DNA of 50,406 bases from Marinoscillum sp. (GTDB taxonomy: Bacteria; Bacteroidota; Bacteroidia; Cytophagales; Cyclobacteriaceae): NCBI GenBank assembly GCA_024305105.1, contig JAMWZA010000023.1, positions 1-50,406 on the forward strand. The letters are read 5' to 3'. Made by a program: the position numbers and the translations under genes. Position 1 is the first letter of the stretch. Each line of letters begins with the position of its first letter. The notes below the pieces were generated by a model. It ran no database searches, had not been told where the DNA came from, and worked only from the letters and a program-made list of their open reading frames with translations. Below, piece after piece: positions 16,296 through 25,147 of this stretch.

Positions 16296-17564
16296 ATGAT
16301 TGAAGAACTAAACAAAAAATTCAAGTTGAGACAACTCGCTTTCATGAGTTGTGCTGTACTACTCTCATTAACTATGTCCTGTAATGAAAAGGATGATGAC
16401 GGTGATGTTTTGATTCCTGTTATAACAAGTGTTTCTCCGGAATCTGGCGAACCTGGAGATGCAGTAACCATTACTGGCACAGACCTTAGTGAGGCAACTG
16501 CCGTAATGTTTGGAACTGTAGAAGCGACAATCACGGCAAACACGGCTACTGAAATTATGACAAGTGTTCCGGAAGGAGCAACGACTGGGAAAGTTAGTGT
16601 AACCACAGCTGGAGGAACGGCAGTATCTACCGCTGACTTTCAAGTCATTATCATTGGTGCTGCTGGTGTAGAATCTGTCAGCAGAATCTCTGCACAGGCT
16701 GGTGAGAATGTAACCTTGACAGGTACAGAAATGTCTACTGTAAGTGCTGTTTCGATAGGTGGAGTAGATGCAACTATTGTTAGTACTACAGAATCCACTG
16801 TTGAAATTACTGTGGGTGAGTCTCCTCTTGGAAGAAGCACATTCACAGTGGTTAACGAAGGTGGTTCAACTACCACATCAGAAGAAGTGATTGAGTTTTA
16901 TGTTATCGAAGTTTTACCTGATTTTAATGATGACTTTGACGGTGAAGAGTATGTCTTCAGCTCTGGAGGTGACGCTGAAATCACGGCCTGGGGAGTAAGC
17001 AATATTATTGAAGGTGCTTCCAGAATGCCAGTGGCGGTGAATGGTAATTTTTATCATGTAGAGGGCGTTTCTGATCTTGACGACTCTGGGTCATATACAG
17101 GACAAGTTGGTCATAGCCAACAGGACGCAGGGTACTTCTCGGATTTCTTTGAGCAAGGAAGTGATGTGGCGGAGTACTATTTTAACATTAACATGAACTT
17201 TGGCACCATCCCTACAGACTATGATGATGTTCTCGCAGGCTTAAGACTAAGATTTGATGAAGGATATGATGCTGATGCTGATGGTAGTAATACCGATGAA
17301 TACTTGGAATTTAGACCTACGCCATCTTTGCTATCAGATATGGGCTATGAAGCAAATGCTGATGGATGGTATCAACTGTCAGTCTCCTTTGATGACATGG
17401 TTGAAAGTGGTCCAAGCGGAGGAGCTGGAAGCTGGGATGTATATGACGTAAGCACCATGACTAGATTTGCCATCGCATCAAGACGTGAGCATGCAGGTGA
17501 GTATTCCCTAAGTCTTGATAATATTTTCCTTACGAGAGGTGGACCATACAGCTTTCCAGAGTAA
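16296..17564 (+). CDS. TIG/IPT-domain lipoprotein, putative surface glycan-binding protein
   Basis: Probable outer-surface lipoprotein of the PUL that binds the target glycan, in the role of SusE/SusF-like proteins. The signal peptide ends in lipobox-like MSC followed by an acidic NEKDDDGD stretch, which favours surface export in Bacteroidota. Two IPT/TIG immunoglobulin-like domains follow (about 40-115 starting PVITSVSPESGEPGDAVTIT, and about 122-203). A C-terminal ~215-residue domain (from DFNDDFDGEEYVFSSGG) has the look of a beta-sandwich carbohydrate-binding module and ends NIFLTRGGPYSFPE. It stands divergent to the SDR/uxuA operon and directly before a lyase-like gene. Ligand and surface location are inferred. 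Confidence 0.75.
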   Translation: MIEELNKKFKLRQLAFMSCAVLLSLTMSCNEKDDDGDVLIPVITSVSPESGEPGDAVTITGTDLSEATAVMFGTVEATITANTATEIMTSVPEGATTGKVSVTTAGGTAVSTADFQVIIIGAAGVESVSRISAQAGENVTLTGTEMSTVSAVSIGGVDATIVSTTESTVEITVGESPLGRSTFTVVNEGGSTTTSEEVIEFYVIEVLPDFNDDFDGEEYVFSSGGDAEITAWGVSNIIEGASRMPVAVNGNFYHVEGVSDLDDSGSYTGQVGHSQQDAGYFSDFFEQGSDVAEYYFNINMNFGTIPTDYDDVLAGLRLRFDEGYDADADGSNTDEYLEFRPTPSLLSDMGYEANADGWYQLSVSFDDMVESGPSGGAGSWDVYDVSTMTRFAIASRREHAGEYSLSLDNIFLTRGGPYSFPE

Positions 17565-17591
17565 TTATTACCCATAAAATTAGACTAAATT

Positions 17592-17616
17592 GGCCGTTCT
17601 CTCAGAGCGGCCTTTT
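17592..17616 (+). terminator. Hairpin with T-tract between the TIG gene and the lyase gene
   Basis: Stem GGCCGTTCT / AGAGCGGCC with CTC loop (17592-17612), one G-T wobble, followed by TTTTTT. It lies 27 bp after the TIG gene's stop and only 5 bp before the lyase ATG at 17622. It may partly terminate transcription so that the lyase is made in smaller amounts than the binding protein. Confidence 0.8.
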
Positions 17617-17621
17617 TTATT

Positions 17622-18770
17622 ATGCGAAACTTCATTTTACAATTTTTCTTCTCTATTCCTTTAGTTTGCAATAGTCAGTCTCTACTTCAAGAAAAAGCGA
17701 CTATCGAGTTGGCCCAAAACTATCTGGACAGCCTTCCAATAACGATTACCTCCTCTGAATGCGCTAGAAGTGAAGGTGGATTACATGACTTTTACTCTGA
17801 AGGAGATTATTGGTGGCCAGATCCTGAGAATCCTGAAGGACCTTACATCAGACGAGATGGCGAATCAAATCCTGATAACTTCATAAAACACAGACTTCTA
17901 ATAATGCGTCTCAGTGAAATAGCTGGCAGACTAGGTGCTGCTTATTCCATGACCAATGACCAGGAGTATGCAGAAGCCTTAATTGAGCATTGTAAAGCAT
18001 GGTTTGTAAATGAAGAGACTGTGATAAATCCTCATCTTAGCTATGCTCAAGCTATCAAAGGCAAGGTAAGCGGCCGTGGCATAGGAATTATTGACACTAT
18101 ACATCTGATCGAAGTTGCCCTAGCCATTCGAGCTTGTAAATCATCCATCAGTTGGCCCTCTGATGACTACAATAAAATCATCACGTGGTTTGAAAACTAT
18201 ATAAACTGGCTTACTACTGATGACTTTGGTATTCAAGAGATGCTCAATGGAAATAACCACAGTACCACATGGGCTTTGCAAGTGGCTGCATATTCATACC
18301 TGGTAGAAAACGATAGTCTGACCAATGCGATGGACAGTCTGTATAAAAATTACCTTCTACCTACACAAATGGCTCCAAATGGAAGTTTCCCTTTGGAATT
18401 AAAACGAACTAAGCCCTTCGCCTATTCCCTCTTCAACCTGGATGCTATGGCCAGTTTATGTCAGATATTGAAACTAAGTGGTAAGGAAGGGCTTTTTGAA
18501 TATAAAGGATCAGATAAGCAATCAATGAGTATAGCAGCAAGCTGGATGTACCCAATGCTGGAAGATAAAACCTCCTGGGCCTATGTACAAGACACCCAAT
18601 ACTGGGAGGCACTTCCCTGGAAATCTGCCGGCATGTTATTTATCGGACTGGAATATGACATAGACGCTTACACCGCACTTTGGAATACAGCTAATACGAA
18701 ATCAGAAATCTACGAAATCAGACGAAACACCTACGTACGGAATCCGGTTCTCTGGCTTCAGAGTCTATAG
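17622..18770 (+). CDS. Alginate_lyase-superfamily polysaccharide lyase (PL5/PL38-like)
   Basis: Secreted or periplasmic enzyme of the alpha/alpha-toroid alginate_lyase superfamily, which cleaves uronic-acid polymers by beta-elimination. A signal peptide is present (MRNFILQFFFSIPLVCNSQ). Conserved-looking stretches are DYWWPDPENPEGPYIRRDGE, HLSYAQAIKGKVSGRGIGII, the Asn/His active-site candidate NGNNHSTTWALQV, and MAPNGSFPLELKRTKPFAYS. At 382 residues it matches single-domain members. The WWPDP and RRDGE patterns point, from memory, to the PL38-like branch (glucuronan or alginate) and not classical PL5. That would agree with the neighbouring glucuronate genes. Substrate is inferred. Confidence 0.75.
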   Translation: MRNFILQFFFSIPLVCNSQSLLQEKATIELAQNYLDSLPITITSSECARSEGGLHDFYSEGDYWWPDPENPEGPYIRRDGESNPDNFIKHRLLIMRLSEIAGRLGAAYSMTNDQEYAEALIEHCKAWFVNEETVINPHLSYAQAIKGKVSGRGIGIIDTIHLIEVALAIRACKSSISWPSDDYNKIITWFENYINWLTTDDFGIQEMLNGNNHSTTWALQVAAYSYLVENDSLTNAMDSLYKNYLLPTQMAPNGSFPLELKRTKPFAYSLFNLDAMASLCQILKLSGKEGLFEYKGSDKQSMSIAASWMYPMLEDKTSWAYVQDTQYWEALPWKSAGMLFIGLEYDIDAYTALWNTANTKSEIYEIRRNTYVRNPVLWLQSL

Positions 18771-18828
18771 ACTAGTGCATAATCGATAACGCAAAAGCCT
18801 GCTCTTACAATAGTGGGTTTGTAAAGGT

Positions 18829-18860
18829 AAGCCTTCGCAAACAGGATTCTACGAAGGCTT
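18829..18860. terminator. Inverted repeat between convergent genes (weak terminator)
   Basis: Perfect 9-bp arms AAGCCTTCG (18829-18837) and CGAAGGCTT (18852-18860) lie between the converging lyase (ends 18770) and beta-helix (ends 18887) genes. There is no good T-tract on either side, so termination is only suggested by position. Confidence 0.45.
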
Positions 18861-18886
18861 CAAAACATTAAAACAAACGAAGAAGA

Positions 18887-21532
18887 TTAGTTCTTCAGAC
18901 TTTTATAAATCCTGAACCTTTTGATTGATTGATCGGAAAAGATTAATTCAATGAGATACAAACCAGATTTGGTGACATTTGGCATTAGTACTGTGTAATT
19001 CGGTTCCACCATTTTGGATACCTCATACCGTTTTCCTTGCATATCAAAACAATGTACAAGGTCAATATCTGTTCTATTGATGCTGACTTGCTTAGTAAAT
19101 GGATTTGGATATAAACTCAGCGCATGTTGCTTGTTCACTGTCAATGGAAGCGCAACGCTTACCTGAATGGAGTCTGACACCTTACTGCCTCGACTATCTG
19201 TCGCCTCAGCGCGTAACCAATATGTCCCTCCCGCCATATTAAATAGCTCAGGGTCTTTCGCTTCATCAAAACCCCACGTATAAGGCGCAGACCGATCATT
19301 TCCTAAAAACGCTCCGTTCATGTACAACTTCACCTCATTAATGGTTCCGTCCGGATCTGATGCGCCTATATTTACCTGAATATTGGCCAGGAATGGAAAC
19401 TCTTCGTTCATAGTTGGGACAGTGAATGATACAGATGGCGGTACATTTACTACAAAGAACTCAACATCTTCTGAAGTGAGGCCATCATCATCTGCTGCCA
19501 TCACACGCAGTTCATGCTCCCCTCCTTCCAGACCAGTGAGTACAGCAAACGGATTGGCTGAACCTCCCCAAATAAATGGAGCTTCGGTTAGTGTTCCTAC
19601 CTCTATACCGTCATAATATAATTTAGCATAGTCAACAGTACCATCTTGATCCGAAATTGCTACCTCCACTTCCAGGTCATCACCCACTTCGGTTATTTTA
19701 GTCGATTCAGGTCGTGTGATTTCAACTTGAGGTTTTTGACCAACGACAATACCAATCTCACTAAAAGACTTGTTTCCATTGTTATCTACCACCTCCGCTT
19801 TTAACTGATACACCCCAGCTCCCAGATTTGTCAATTCAGTAAAATCAGCCCACTCATAAGGCGCGACATCATCTCGACCTACCAAATCATCATCAATAAA
19901 CAAATCCACATAATTGACAGTACCATCAGGATCAGATGCATCCACAGCTACATTCAGCGTATGATTTTTACTGAAATTAGCTCCACCATCAGGCGAAATA
20001 AAGGTCACTTCGGGATAAGCGCTTTGCTTTATCAACCTCAAGTCCAACTGTGCATCAAAAAGCGATCTGGGCTCCACCATTTGACCCGGAAGTTCATTTA
20101 ATCCTTCATTTTGAAAATCTACCTGGTTATTGGGTTGAAAACCTATGAAAAAAGGTTCTGCATACGTACTTCCATTGCGATTGACAGGCCAGAAGTTATA
20201 AGATTCATAATCAGAGGCATTGTGTCTGAAATTCCAAAAAACGAAATCACGGGCATGGTGCGGATAACTTTCATGTGGCCCGCCATTTCGATCAAACACC
20301 CCTCCTTCTACATCATCTATGAGCGTGGCATACGGCTGCCCTGAGTGCGCATCAACAGATTGATCTTCCTGCATTAAGCAGCGAACATAAACCGTGTTCA
20401 CTCCGGAATACCCTGTACCCGGGCCGTGGTGCTGGCCAGACGAATCCTGGCAGTCTTTCACTAAAAGTCCATATCCTCTTCTTGTTAGAAATGAAGCGTG
20501 ACCTTTTTTACCTGTGATTTGTACATTCTCGATGGTCACCCCTATAGATTGCCTTACATCTATATTTTCACTCCAGCTTCTAAACTCACAGTTTCGTACC
20601 CATGCATCTCGAACATTGTTAAACTGAACTGCACTCCACGCATAGTCATGAATATCGTCCTTGTGGTGCACAAAATCCTCTGGATAGTCCTCCCAGGCGC
20701 TGGTAAATAGTATATCTTCTATTCCTACTTCGCTAATAGTTGTCAATCGGCGAATATCAAATGCTTCTGAGAGCAATGGCAAATCAATCTGAACAGGATT
20801 CTTGAAAGTCACTTTTTTACCCTCAATCTTATCGATAATATGAGCTTCATAGACGGACATCCCACCGGAAGCGCCAAACAATCGTGTCCATTCATCCGAT
20901 AACTCCAAATCACCAAAGTGACTTCTTGCGAATTCCTCACTTTTATGACTGATATAAACTGACAGCCCTACTTCCAGAGCTTCAAAATCATCAACTAAAA
21001 CATAAAATTCACCGCGACCAACAGGCCCAGTAATGCTGGTTAACTGAGAATTATCAAGAGCCTCTGGTTCAAATTGAAACTGCCAATGACCATTCGCTAC
21101 ACGCATTTCGTCCATGTGTATCTCTGTACCTCCAGAACCACTACCACTTCCTTTAAGAATAATATTACTCTGACTGATTCGAATGAAGTTCTGAGTATCA
21201 TTATCAGAACTGACAATGAATTTACCAGCAGGGAAAAATACTACCGCGGAACTTCCAGAAGCCTGAGCAGCATCAATGGCTGCCTGAATTCCCTCATCAT
21301 CATACTCACCATCATCTGGCAATGCGCCATAATCTGTGACATCAAACCAGGGCCATTCAGAAACATCGGGTATTTCCTCCTCCGAAAAATGATACCCTGC
21401 AAAGCTAAAGTCTAACAATGTAGACGAAACTCCTCCTTCATAGTCCTGTAGGTAGTCAGTCCAAACCTGCGGAGTTTGAGCCAACAACCCTCTTGATAGA
21501 AAAAGACAAAACGCTATTAGAAATAATCTCAT
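18887..21532 (-). CDS. T9SS-secreted beta-helix protein (DUF4955-like) with three Ig-like modules
   Basis: Large extracellular protein, probably a polysaccharide lyase or hydrolase of right-handed beta-helix fold. After the signal peptide (MRLFLIAFCLFLSRGLLAQ) comes a ~480-residue catalytic-type region with the pectate-lyase-superfamily start FDVTDYGALPDDGEYDDEGI, FPAGKFIVSS and ILKGSGSGSGGTEIHM. It also holds several candidate catalytic His/Asp/Arg clusters (HASFLTRRGYG, SVDAHSGQPY). Three Ig-like repeats follow, each with an ASDPDGTV-type motif (about 508-600, 603-697, 698-793). The C-terminal ~85 residues (LSLYPNPFTKQVSI) are a type A T9SS sorting domain. It is the last gene of the susC-susD-GH88-GH2 operon. 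It resembles DUF4955 proteins; no activity is assigned to my knowledge. Confidence 0.8.
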   Translation of the reverse strand: MRLFLIAFCLFLSRGLLAQTPQVWTDYLQDYEGGVSSTLLDFSFAGYHFSEEEIPDVSEWPWFDVTDYGALPDDGEYDDEGIQAAIDAAQASGSSAVVFFPAGKFIVSSDNDTQNFIRISQSNIILKGSGSGSGGTEIHMDEMRVANGHWQFQFEPEALDNSQLTSITGPVGRGEFYVLVDDFEALEVGLSVYISHKSEEFARSHFGDLELSDEWTRLFGASGGMSVYEAHIIDKIEGKKVTFKNPVQIDLPLLSEAFDIRRLTTISEVGIEDILFTSAWEDYPEDFVHHKDDIHDYAWSAVQFNNVRDAWVRNCEFRSWSENIDVRQSIGVTIENVQITGKKGHASFLTRRGYGLLVKDCQDSSGQHHGPGTGYSGVNTVYVRCLMQEDQSVDAHSGQPYATLIDDVEGGVFDRNGGPHESYPHHARDFVFWNFRHNASDYESYNFWPVNRNGSTYAEPFFIGFQPNNQVDFQNEGLNELPGQMVEPRSLFDAQLDLRLIKQSAYPEVTFISPDGGANFSKNHTLNVAVDASDPDGTVNYVDLFIDDDLVGRDDVAPYEWADFTELTNLGAGVYQLKAEVVDNNGNKSFSEIGIVVGQKPQVEITRPESTKITEVGDDLEVEVAISDQDGTVDYAKLYYDGIEVGTLTEAPFIWGGSANPFAVLTGLEGGEHELRVMAADDDGLTSEDVEFFVVNVPPSVSFTVPTMNEEFPFLANIQVNIGASDPDGTINEVKLYMNGAFLGNDRSAPYTWGFDEAKDPELFNMAGGTYWLRAEATDSRGSKVSDSIQVSVALPLTVNKQHALSLYPNPFTKQVSINRTDIDLVHCFDMQGKRYEVSKMVEPNYTVLMPNVTKSGLYLIELIFSDQSIKRFRIYKSLKN

Positions 21533-21552
21533 TGATCGAAGGGGTTAATATT

Positions 21553-23925
21553 CTAGTTAGGAATCGTTAAGAACGTCCCTTTAAAACTTTGATTCAAGAC
21601 AGTCATTTCGACGGGTTCACTGCCCGATGGAATGACTTCTATCGCGGCCTGACCATTCGCCATTTTAATTGCTGACGTACCATTCGGAGTACCCATATTG
21701 TTGACCAACTCTCCACCTGCAAGGCATTGGAAATACACGCGTTCTTCATAGTCAAGACATCTTAATCCTGACTCATCCTGAGCCTCGGCAATAACCAGAA
21801 GATTCCCATTTGGTAGCTCCTCGTAGTTAAGCACCAGCCCTTGTGGAGCTCCTGAACGCGTATAGGTGTAATTTACCTCCAGCGTGTCAGTAGCCACTTG
21901 CTTTCCTTCCATGTAGGCTACGGCAATGAGCTCATTCTTTCCTTCTGTAAATTCGATATCCCAATTCAAACCGCATGCCGGGAAGTGTTGGATATCTCTC
22001 AATTTCTTGCCTTTATTGGTGCCATTATGAAAAAATTCGACCTCCTCAGCATTGCTGTAAACGCTCATGTTTCTGGCTACTCCAGTAGGTCCAGATCGCT
22101 CGGTCCAGGTGTGTGATTCAATGTACGCGAACGGGTCATCAGACCAGTAACTTTTAAAGACATAGTAAGCGTCTTTGGGATTCCCCGAACGATCTGTCAC
22201 GCCTTTTTGATTGATGTAAGGAATGTCATTTTCCGGTCTCAAAGGCGTTCCAAAATCTTTGAAAGCCCACTGCGCATTACCTACGTAATCTTCATATGTT
22301 TCAGAAACACTCAAGTGCCAGTCGAATAAGTCCACGATGTAATTCTCACTCCAATCGCCTCGCTGAGCAATGTTCGCAACCTCCACCTGATTGATCGCCT
22401 CTTCCCATTCATCCGGATTCACAAATCCATCACCAGTAATCGGGTTCTCCGTATGTCGACCAACATGGCTGGAACCACCGTATTCCATATGGATAAAGTG
22501 CGGATATTTCTTAAAATATTTGTCAATGGCCTTTTCGTAATTTTTATAGTTACCTGAATACCAACCACTCCATATCGAGGGACTAAACACGTCTACTATA
22601 TTTGCTCCTTCGTAATACTTTCTAATGGATGTCTTTCTATACGGATCGAGATCATGGGCCATATCGTTCAGCTCAGTCAAGAACTCATTAATTTTCGCGC
22701 GATCATCACCTCCTTCAAAGTCTGGTAGCCAGTAAATTTCATTACCAAGTGACCACAAAATGATGCTCGGATGGTTTCTATTCTGATCAATTATTTGCTT
22801 GAGCATTTTTCGGGTATTGTCCTTCCAAACATCACCGCCAACACCACCTCTACACCACGGCAGCTCATCCCACACTAAAAGCCCCAGCTCATTGCACGCT
22901 TTGTAGACTTCTGGATCCTGAGGATAGTGTCCCAACCTCACAAAATTGGCACCCATGGACTTGATCAGCTCCATGTCTTTTCGATGTAGCGCATTTGGCA
23001 TAGCAGCTCCGTATCCGGCATGCTCTTCATGACGATGTGTTCCTCTCAGAAGCACCCTCTTTCCATTCAAATAAAAACCACCATAATCTTTAAATTCATA
23101 CCATCTGAATCCCAATGTGGAGTTATTCGAATCAATGGTGGTTTTACCTTTTTTTAGTCGAACCTCTACAGTGTAAAGATTAGGCTCATCCATATCCCAA
23201 AGTTCTGGGTTGGCAATCTTGATGGTTTCTTCTACTACTGCTGACTTGAACCTGCCAGAAGTTTCAGCCACTGTTTTGCCATCCGGCCCCAAAAGTAAAA
23301 TCTCATAATCAAGTCCTTTGACAGGCCCTTCTACCTCAACACGCACTTCAGCCACCCCTTCTTTGGCAGAAACCTCCGGAGTGTTGATATCGATATCTCT
23401 GATATAAGAAGTGGCGACTTCTTTTAGCCACACGTCTCTCGTGATTCCACCAAATATGAAAAAATCAGACTTCTGTGAAGGAATGATATCTACATTGTAA
23501 GAATTGTCTACACGAACCAGGAGTTCATTCTCTCCATACTTTAACTGCTCAGTAATCTCAAAATCAAAGTACAAATACCCTCCGACATGCTGACCAACGT
23601 ATTCTTGATTTACATAAACGTCCGTCACCAAATTTGCACCTTCAAAAGCGAGAATAAACCGGGATTCTTCGCTTTTATCAATGGTGATTGATTTTTTATA
23701 CCAGGAAGCATTGCGCCGATATCCCGGTTGCATATCCGTTGCATCCATGCTATTCCATGAATGTGGAAGGTCAATTTTCTCCCAGCTTTGTTGGTCTGAC
23801 AGTTGTTCTGGATTGGTAAAAGGCTGCTCCAAATACATCCAATTTTCATTGATGTTTTGCATCGATCGCTGAGCCCACAGAGAAAAAACAGAAACATTTA
23901 TCAAGATGACTAGTAAATACTTCAT
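21553..23925 (-). CDS. Glycoside hydrolase family 2 (beta-galactosidase/beta-glucuronidase-like)
   Basis: Exo-acting retaining beta-glycosidase. ATG 23925 gives a compact signal peptide (MKYLLVILINVSVFSLWAQ) and lies 7 bp after the GH88 stop; ATG 23946 would overlap that gene by 14 bp. The N-terminal sugar-binding domain (ENWMYLEQPF, LPHSWNSMDA), the Ig-like domain and the TIM barrel are in GH2 order. The acid/base Glu is in WSLGNEIYW (about 396) and the nucleophile Glu in HMEYGG (about 481). Length is about 790 residues, with a C-terminal beta domain after the barrel. Whether it removes galactose, glucuronate or another beta-linked sugar cannot be read from these motifs; the uxu genes make glucuronate attractive. 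Confidence 0.9.
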   Translation of the reverse strand: MKYLLVILINVSVFSLWAQRSMQNINENWMYLEQPFTNPEQLSDQQSWEKIDLPHSWNSMDATDMQPGYRRNASWYKKSITIDKSEESRFILAFEGANLVTDVYVNQEYVGQHVGGYLYFDFEITEQLKYGENELLVRVDNSYNVDIIPSQKSDFFIFGGITRDVWLKEVATSYIRDIDINTPEVSAKEGVAEVRVEVEGPVKGLDYEILLLGPDGKTVAETSGRFKSAVVEETIKIANPELWDMDEPNLYTVEVRLKKGKTTIDSNNSTLGFRWYEFKDYGGFYLNGKRVLLRGTHRHEEHAGYGAAMPNALHRKDMELIKSMGANFVRLGHYPQDPEVYKACNELGLLVWDELPWCRGGVGGDVWKDNTRKMLKQIIDQNRNHPSIILWSLGNEIYWLPDFEGGDDRAKINEFLTELNDMAHDLDPYRKTSIRKYYEGANIVDVFSPSIWSGWYSGNYKNYEKAIDKYFKKYPHFIHMEYGGSSHVGRHTENPITGDGFVNPDEWEEAINQVEVANIAQRGDWSENYIVDLFDWHLSVSETYEDYVGNAQWAFKDFGTPLRPENDIPYINQKGVTDRSGNPKDAYYVFKSYWSDDPFAYIESHTWTERSGPTGVARNMSVYSNAEEVEFFHNGTNKGKKLRDIQHFPACGLNWDIEFTEGKNELIAVAYMEGKQVATDTLEVNYTYTRSGAPQGLVLNYEELPNGNLLVIAEAQDESGLRCLDYEERVYFQCLAGGELVNNMGTPNGTSAIKMANGQAAIEVIPSGSEPVEMTVLNQSFKGTFLTIPN

Positions 23926-23932
23926 AGTTCGT

Positions 23933-25147
23933 TTAATCAAGATCATTTAATCTAACAAGTGCCTCCAAAAGGTAATAATCAGCATAGCTAATTGGCAGGT
24001 CTATCTCATCATTTTTGGGCATATTCCCAGTGCTATGCGCAAGTATGAATGGCACCTCTACCTCATCATTAAGCACATAAGGCTCATTGGTAAGACTCTT
24101 TAAAATAGCATTGGCATATTGACGGTACTGATCACCATTTTCTGAATATTGAGACAATTCAATCAAGGCAGATGCCGTTACAGCTGCTGCCGATGCGTCT
24201 CTTGGTTGATTGGCTAAATCCGGTGCTAGCATATCCCAATACGGGATCATGTCTTCGGGTAGCATGGTCTGTTGAAAAATGAAATCCGCGATTTCTTCTG
24301 CCTGCTGTAAATGTGCAAGGTCATTCGTGTATCGGTAAACCATCGTAAAGCCATACAACCCCCAGGCTTGTCCACGCGACCAAACAGATTCCACGTCATG
24401 TCCCTGGTGGGTTAGCTTATTTTGTACCTCGCCTGATTGCGGATCATAATCGATTACGTGATAGCTGCTATGATTCGGTCTGAAATGATTCTTTAAAGTA
24501 ACATTAGCGTGGGATGAAGCTATGGCTGCATAGCGTTCGTTACCAGAGAGCTTCGATGCTTCATAAAGCAACTCAAGGTTCATCATGTTATCTATGATCA
24601 CCGGAAAATCCCATCGATCCTTTCCAAAATCCCAGGATTTGATCGCTCCAACACGCCCATTAAAACGGGTGGCAAGTGTCTCCGAAGATTCAATGATTAC
24701 CTTCTTGTAATCCTCGTCTGCAGTCAACTTATAAGCATTTCCATAACTACAGTACACTTTGAATCCCATGTCATGTGTACCGCCGTTTAGTTTCTCCTTC
24801 GCCAGATACGGCAACCAGTTCAAAGCTTGTTTTTTCAAGGCTTCGTTATCAAAAAGCTGATAGGCATAAAGGAGTGATCCCACGTAAAAACCACTCGTCC
24901 AATCTTTTGAGGGAACACCTCTTACGGTACCATCTGGCTCCATGCTTCTCGGAAAAGCTGTGGAATCAACCGGATAATCCAAAAAATAATCCAGCCTGTT
25001 TTTAACTGCTGTAAGATCAATGACTTTTTCCTTCTTATCAGCCTCTTGTTCTTCACCGTTCGTTGATGTTGATTGGTCGCATGCACCCAGCAGACATGTT
25101 GAGCATATGACGATCCAAACTGTTTTTTTAATTTCCATATCCATCAT
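23933..25147 (-). CDS. GH88 unsaturated glucuronyl hydrolase lipoprotein
   Basis: Hydrolyses 4,5-unsaturated uronate from the non-reducing end of oligosaccharides released by polysaccharide lyases. A lipoprotein signal is present (TCLLGAC, Cys23). Family GH88 hallmarks are TSGFYVGSLLYAY, the Asp in THDMGF (about 126), the Asp in IIDNMMNLELL (about 186) and VWSRGQAWGLYGF. These two Asp positions correspond to the catalytic pair known for Bacillus unsaturated glucuronyl hydrolase. The start overlaps the end of susD by 20 bp, so coupling is likely; ATG 25138 is an alternative. Its presence is good evidence that the locus includes real lyases that create unsaturated ends. Confidence 0.92.
   Translation of the reverse strand: MMDMEIKKTVWIVICSTCLLGACDQSTSTNGEEQEADKKEKVIDLTAVKNRLDYFLDYPVDSTAFPRSMEPDGTVRGVPSKDWTSGFYVGSLLYAYQLFDNEALKKQALNWLPYLAKEKLNGGTHDMGFKVYCSYGNAYKLTADEDYKKVIIESSETLATRFNGRVGAIKSWDFGKDRWDFPVIIDNMMNLELLYEASKLSGNERYAAIASSHANVTLKNHFRPNHSSYHVIDYDPQSGEVQNKLTHQGHDVESVWSRGQAWGLYGFTMVYRYTNDLAHLQQAEEIADFIFQQTMLPEDMIPYWDMLAPDLANQPRDASAAAVTASALIELSQYSENGDQYRQYANAILKSLTNEPYVLNDEVEVPFILAHSTGNMPKNDEIDLPISYADYYLLEALVRLNDLD

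Noticed and set aside
16217-16876. Overlapping minus-strand ORFs within the TIG gene
   Set aside because: They arise from the Thr/Val/Ser-rich codon composition of the plus-strand gene, have no signal or domain and are covered by a clear lipoprotein CDS.
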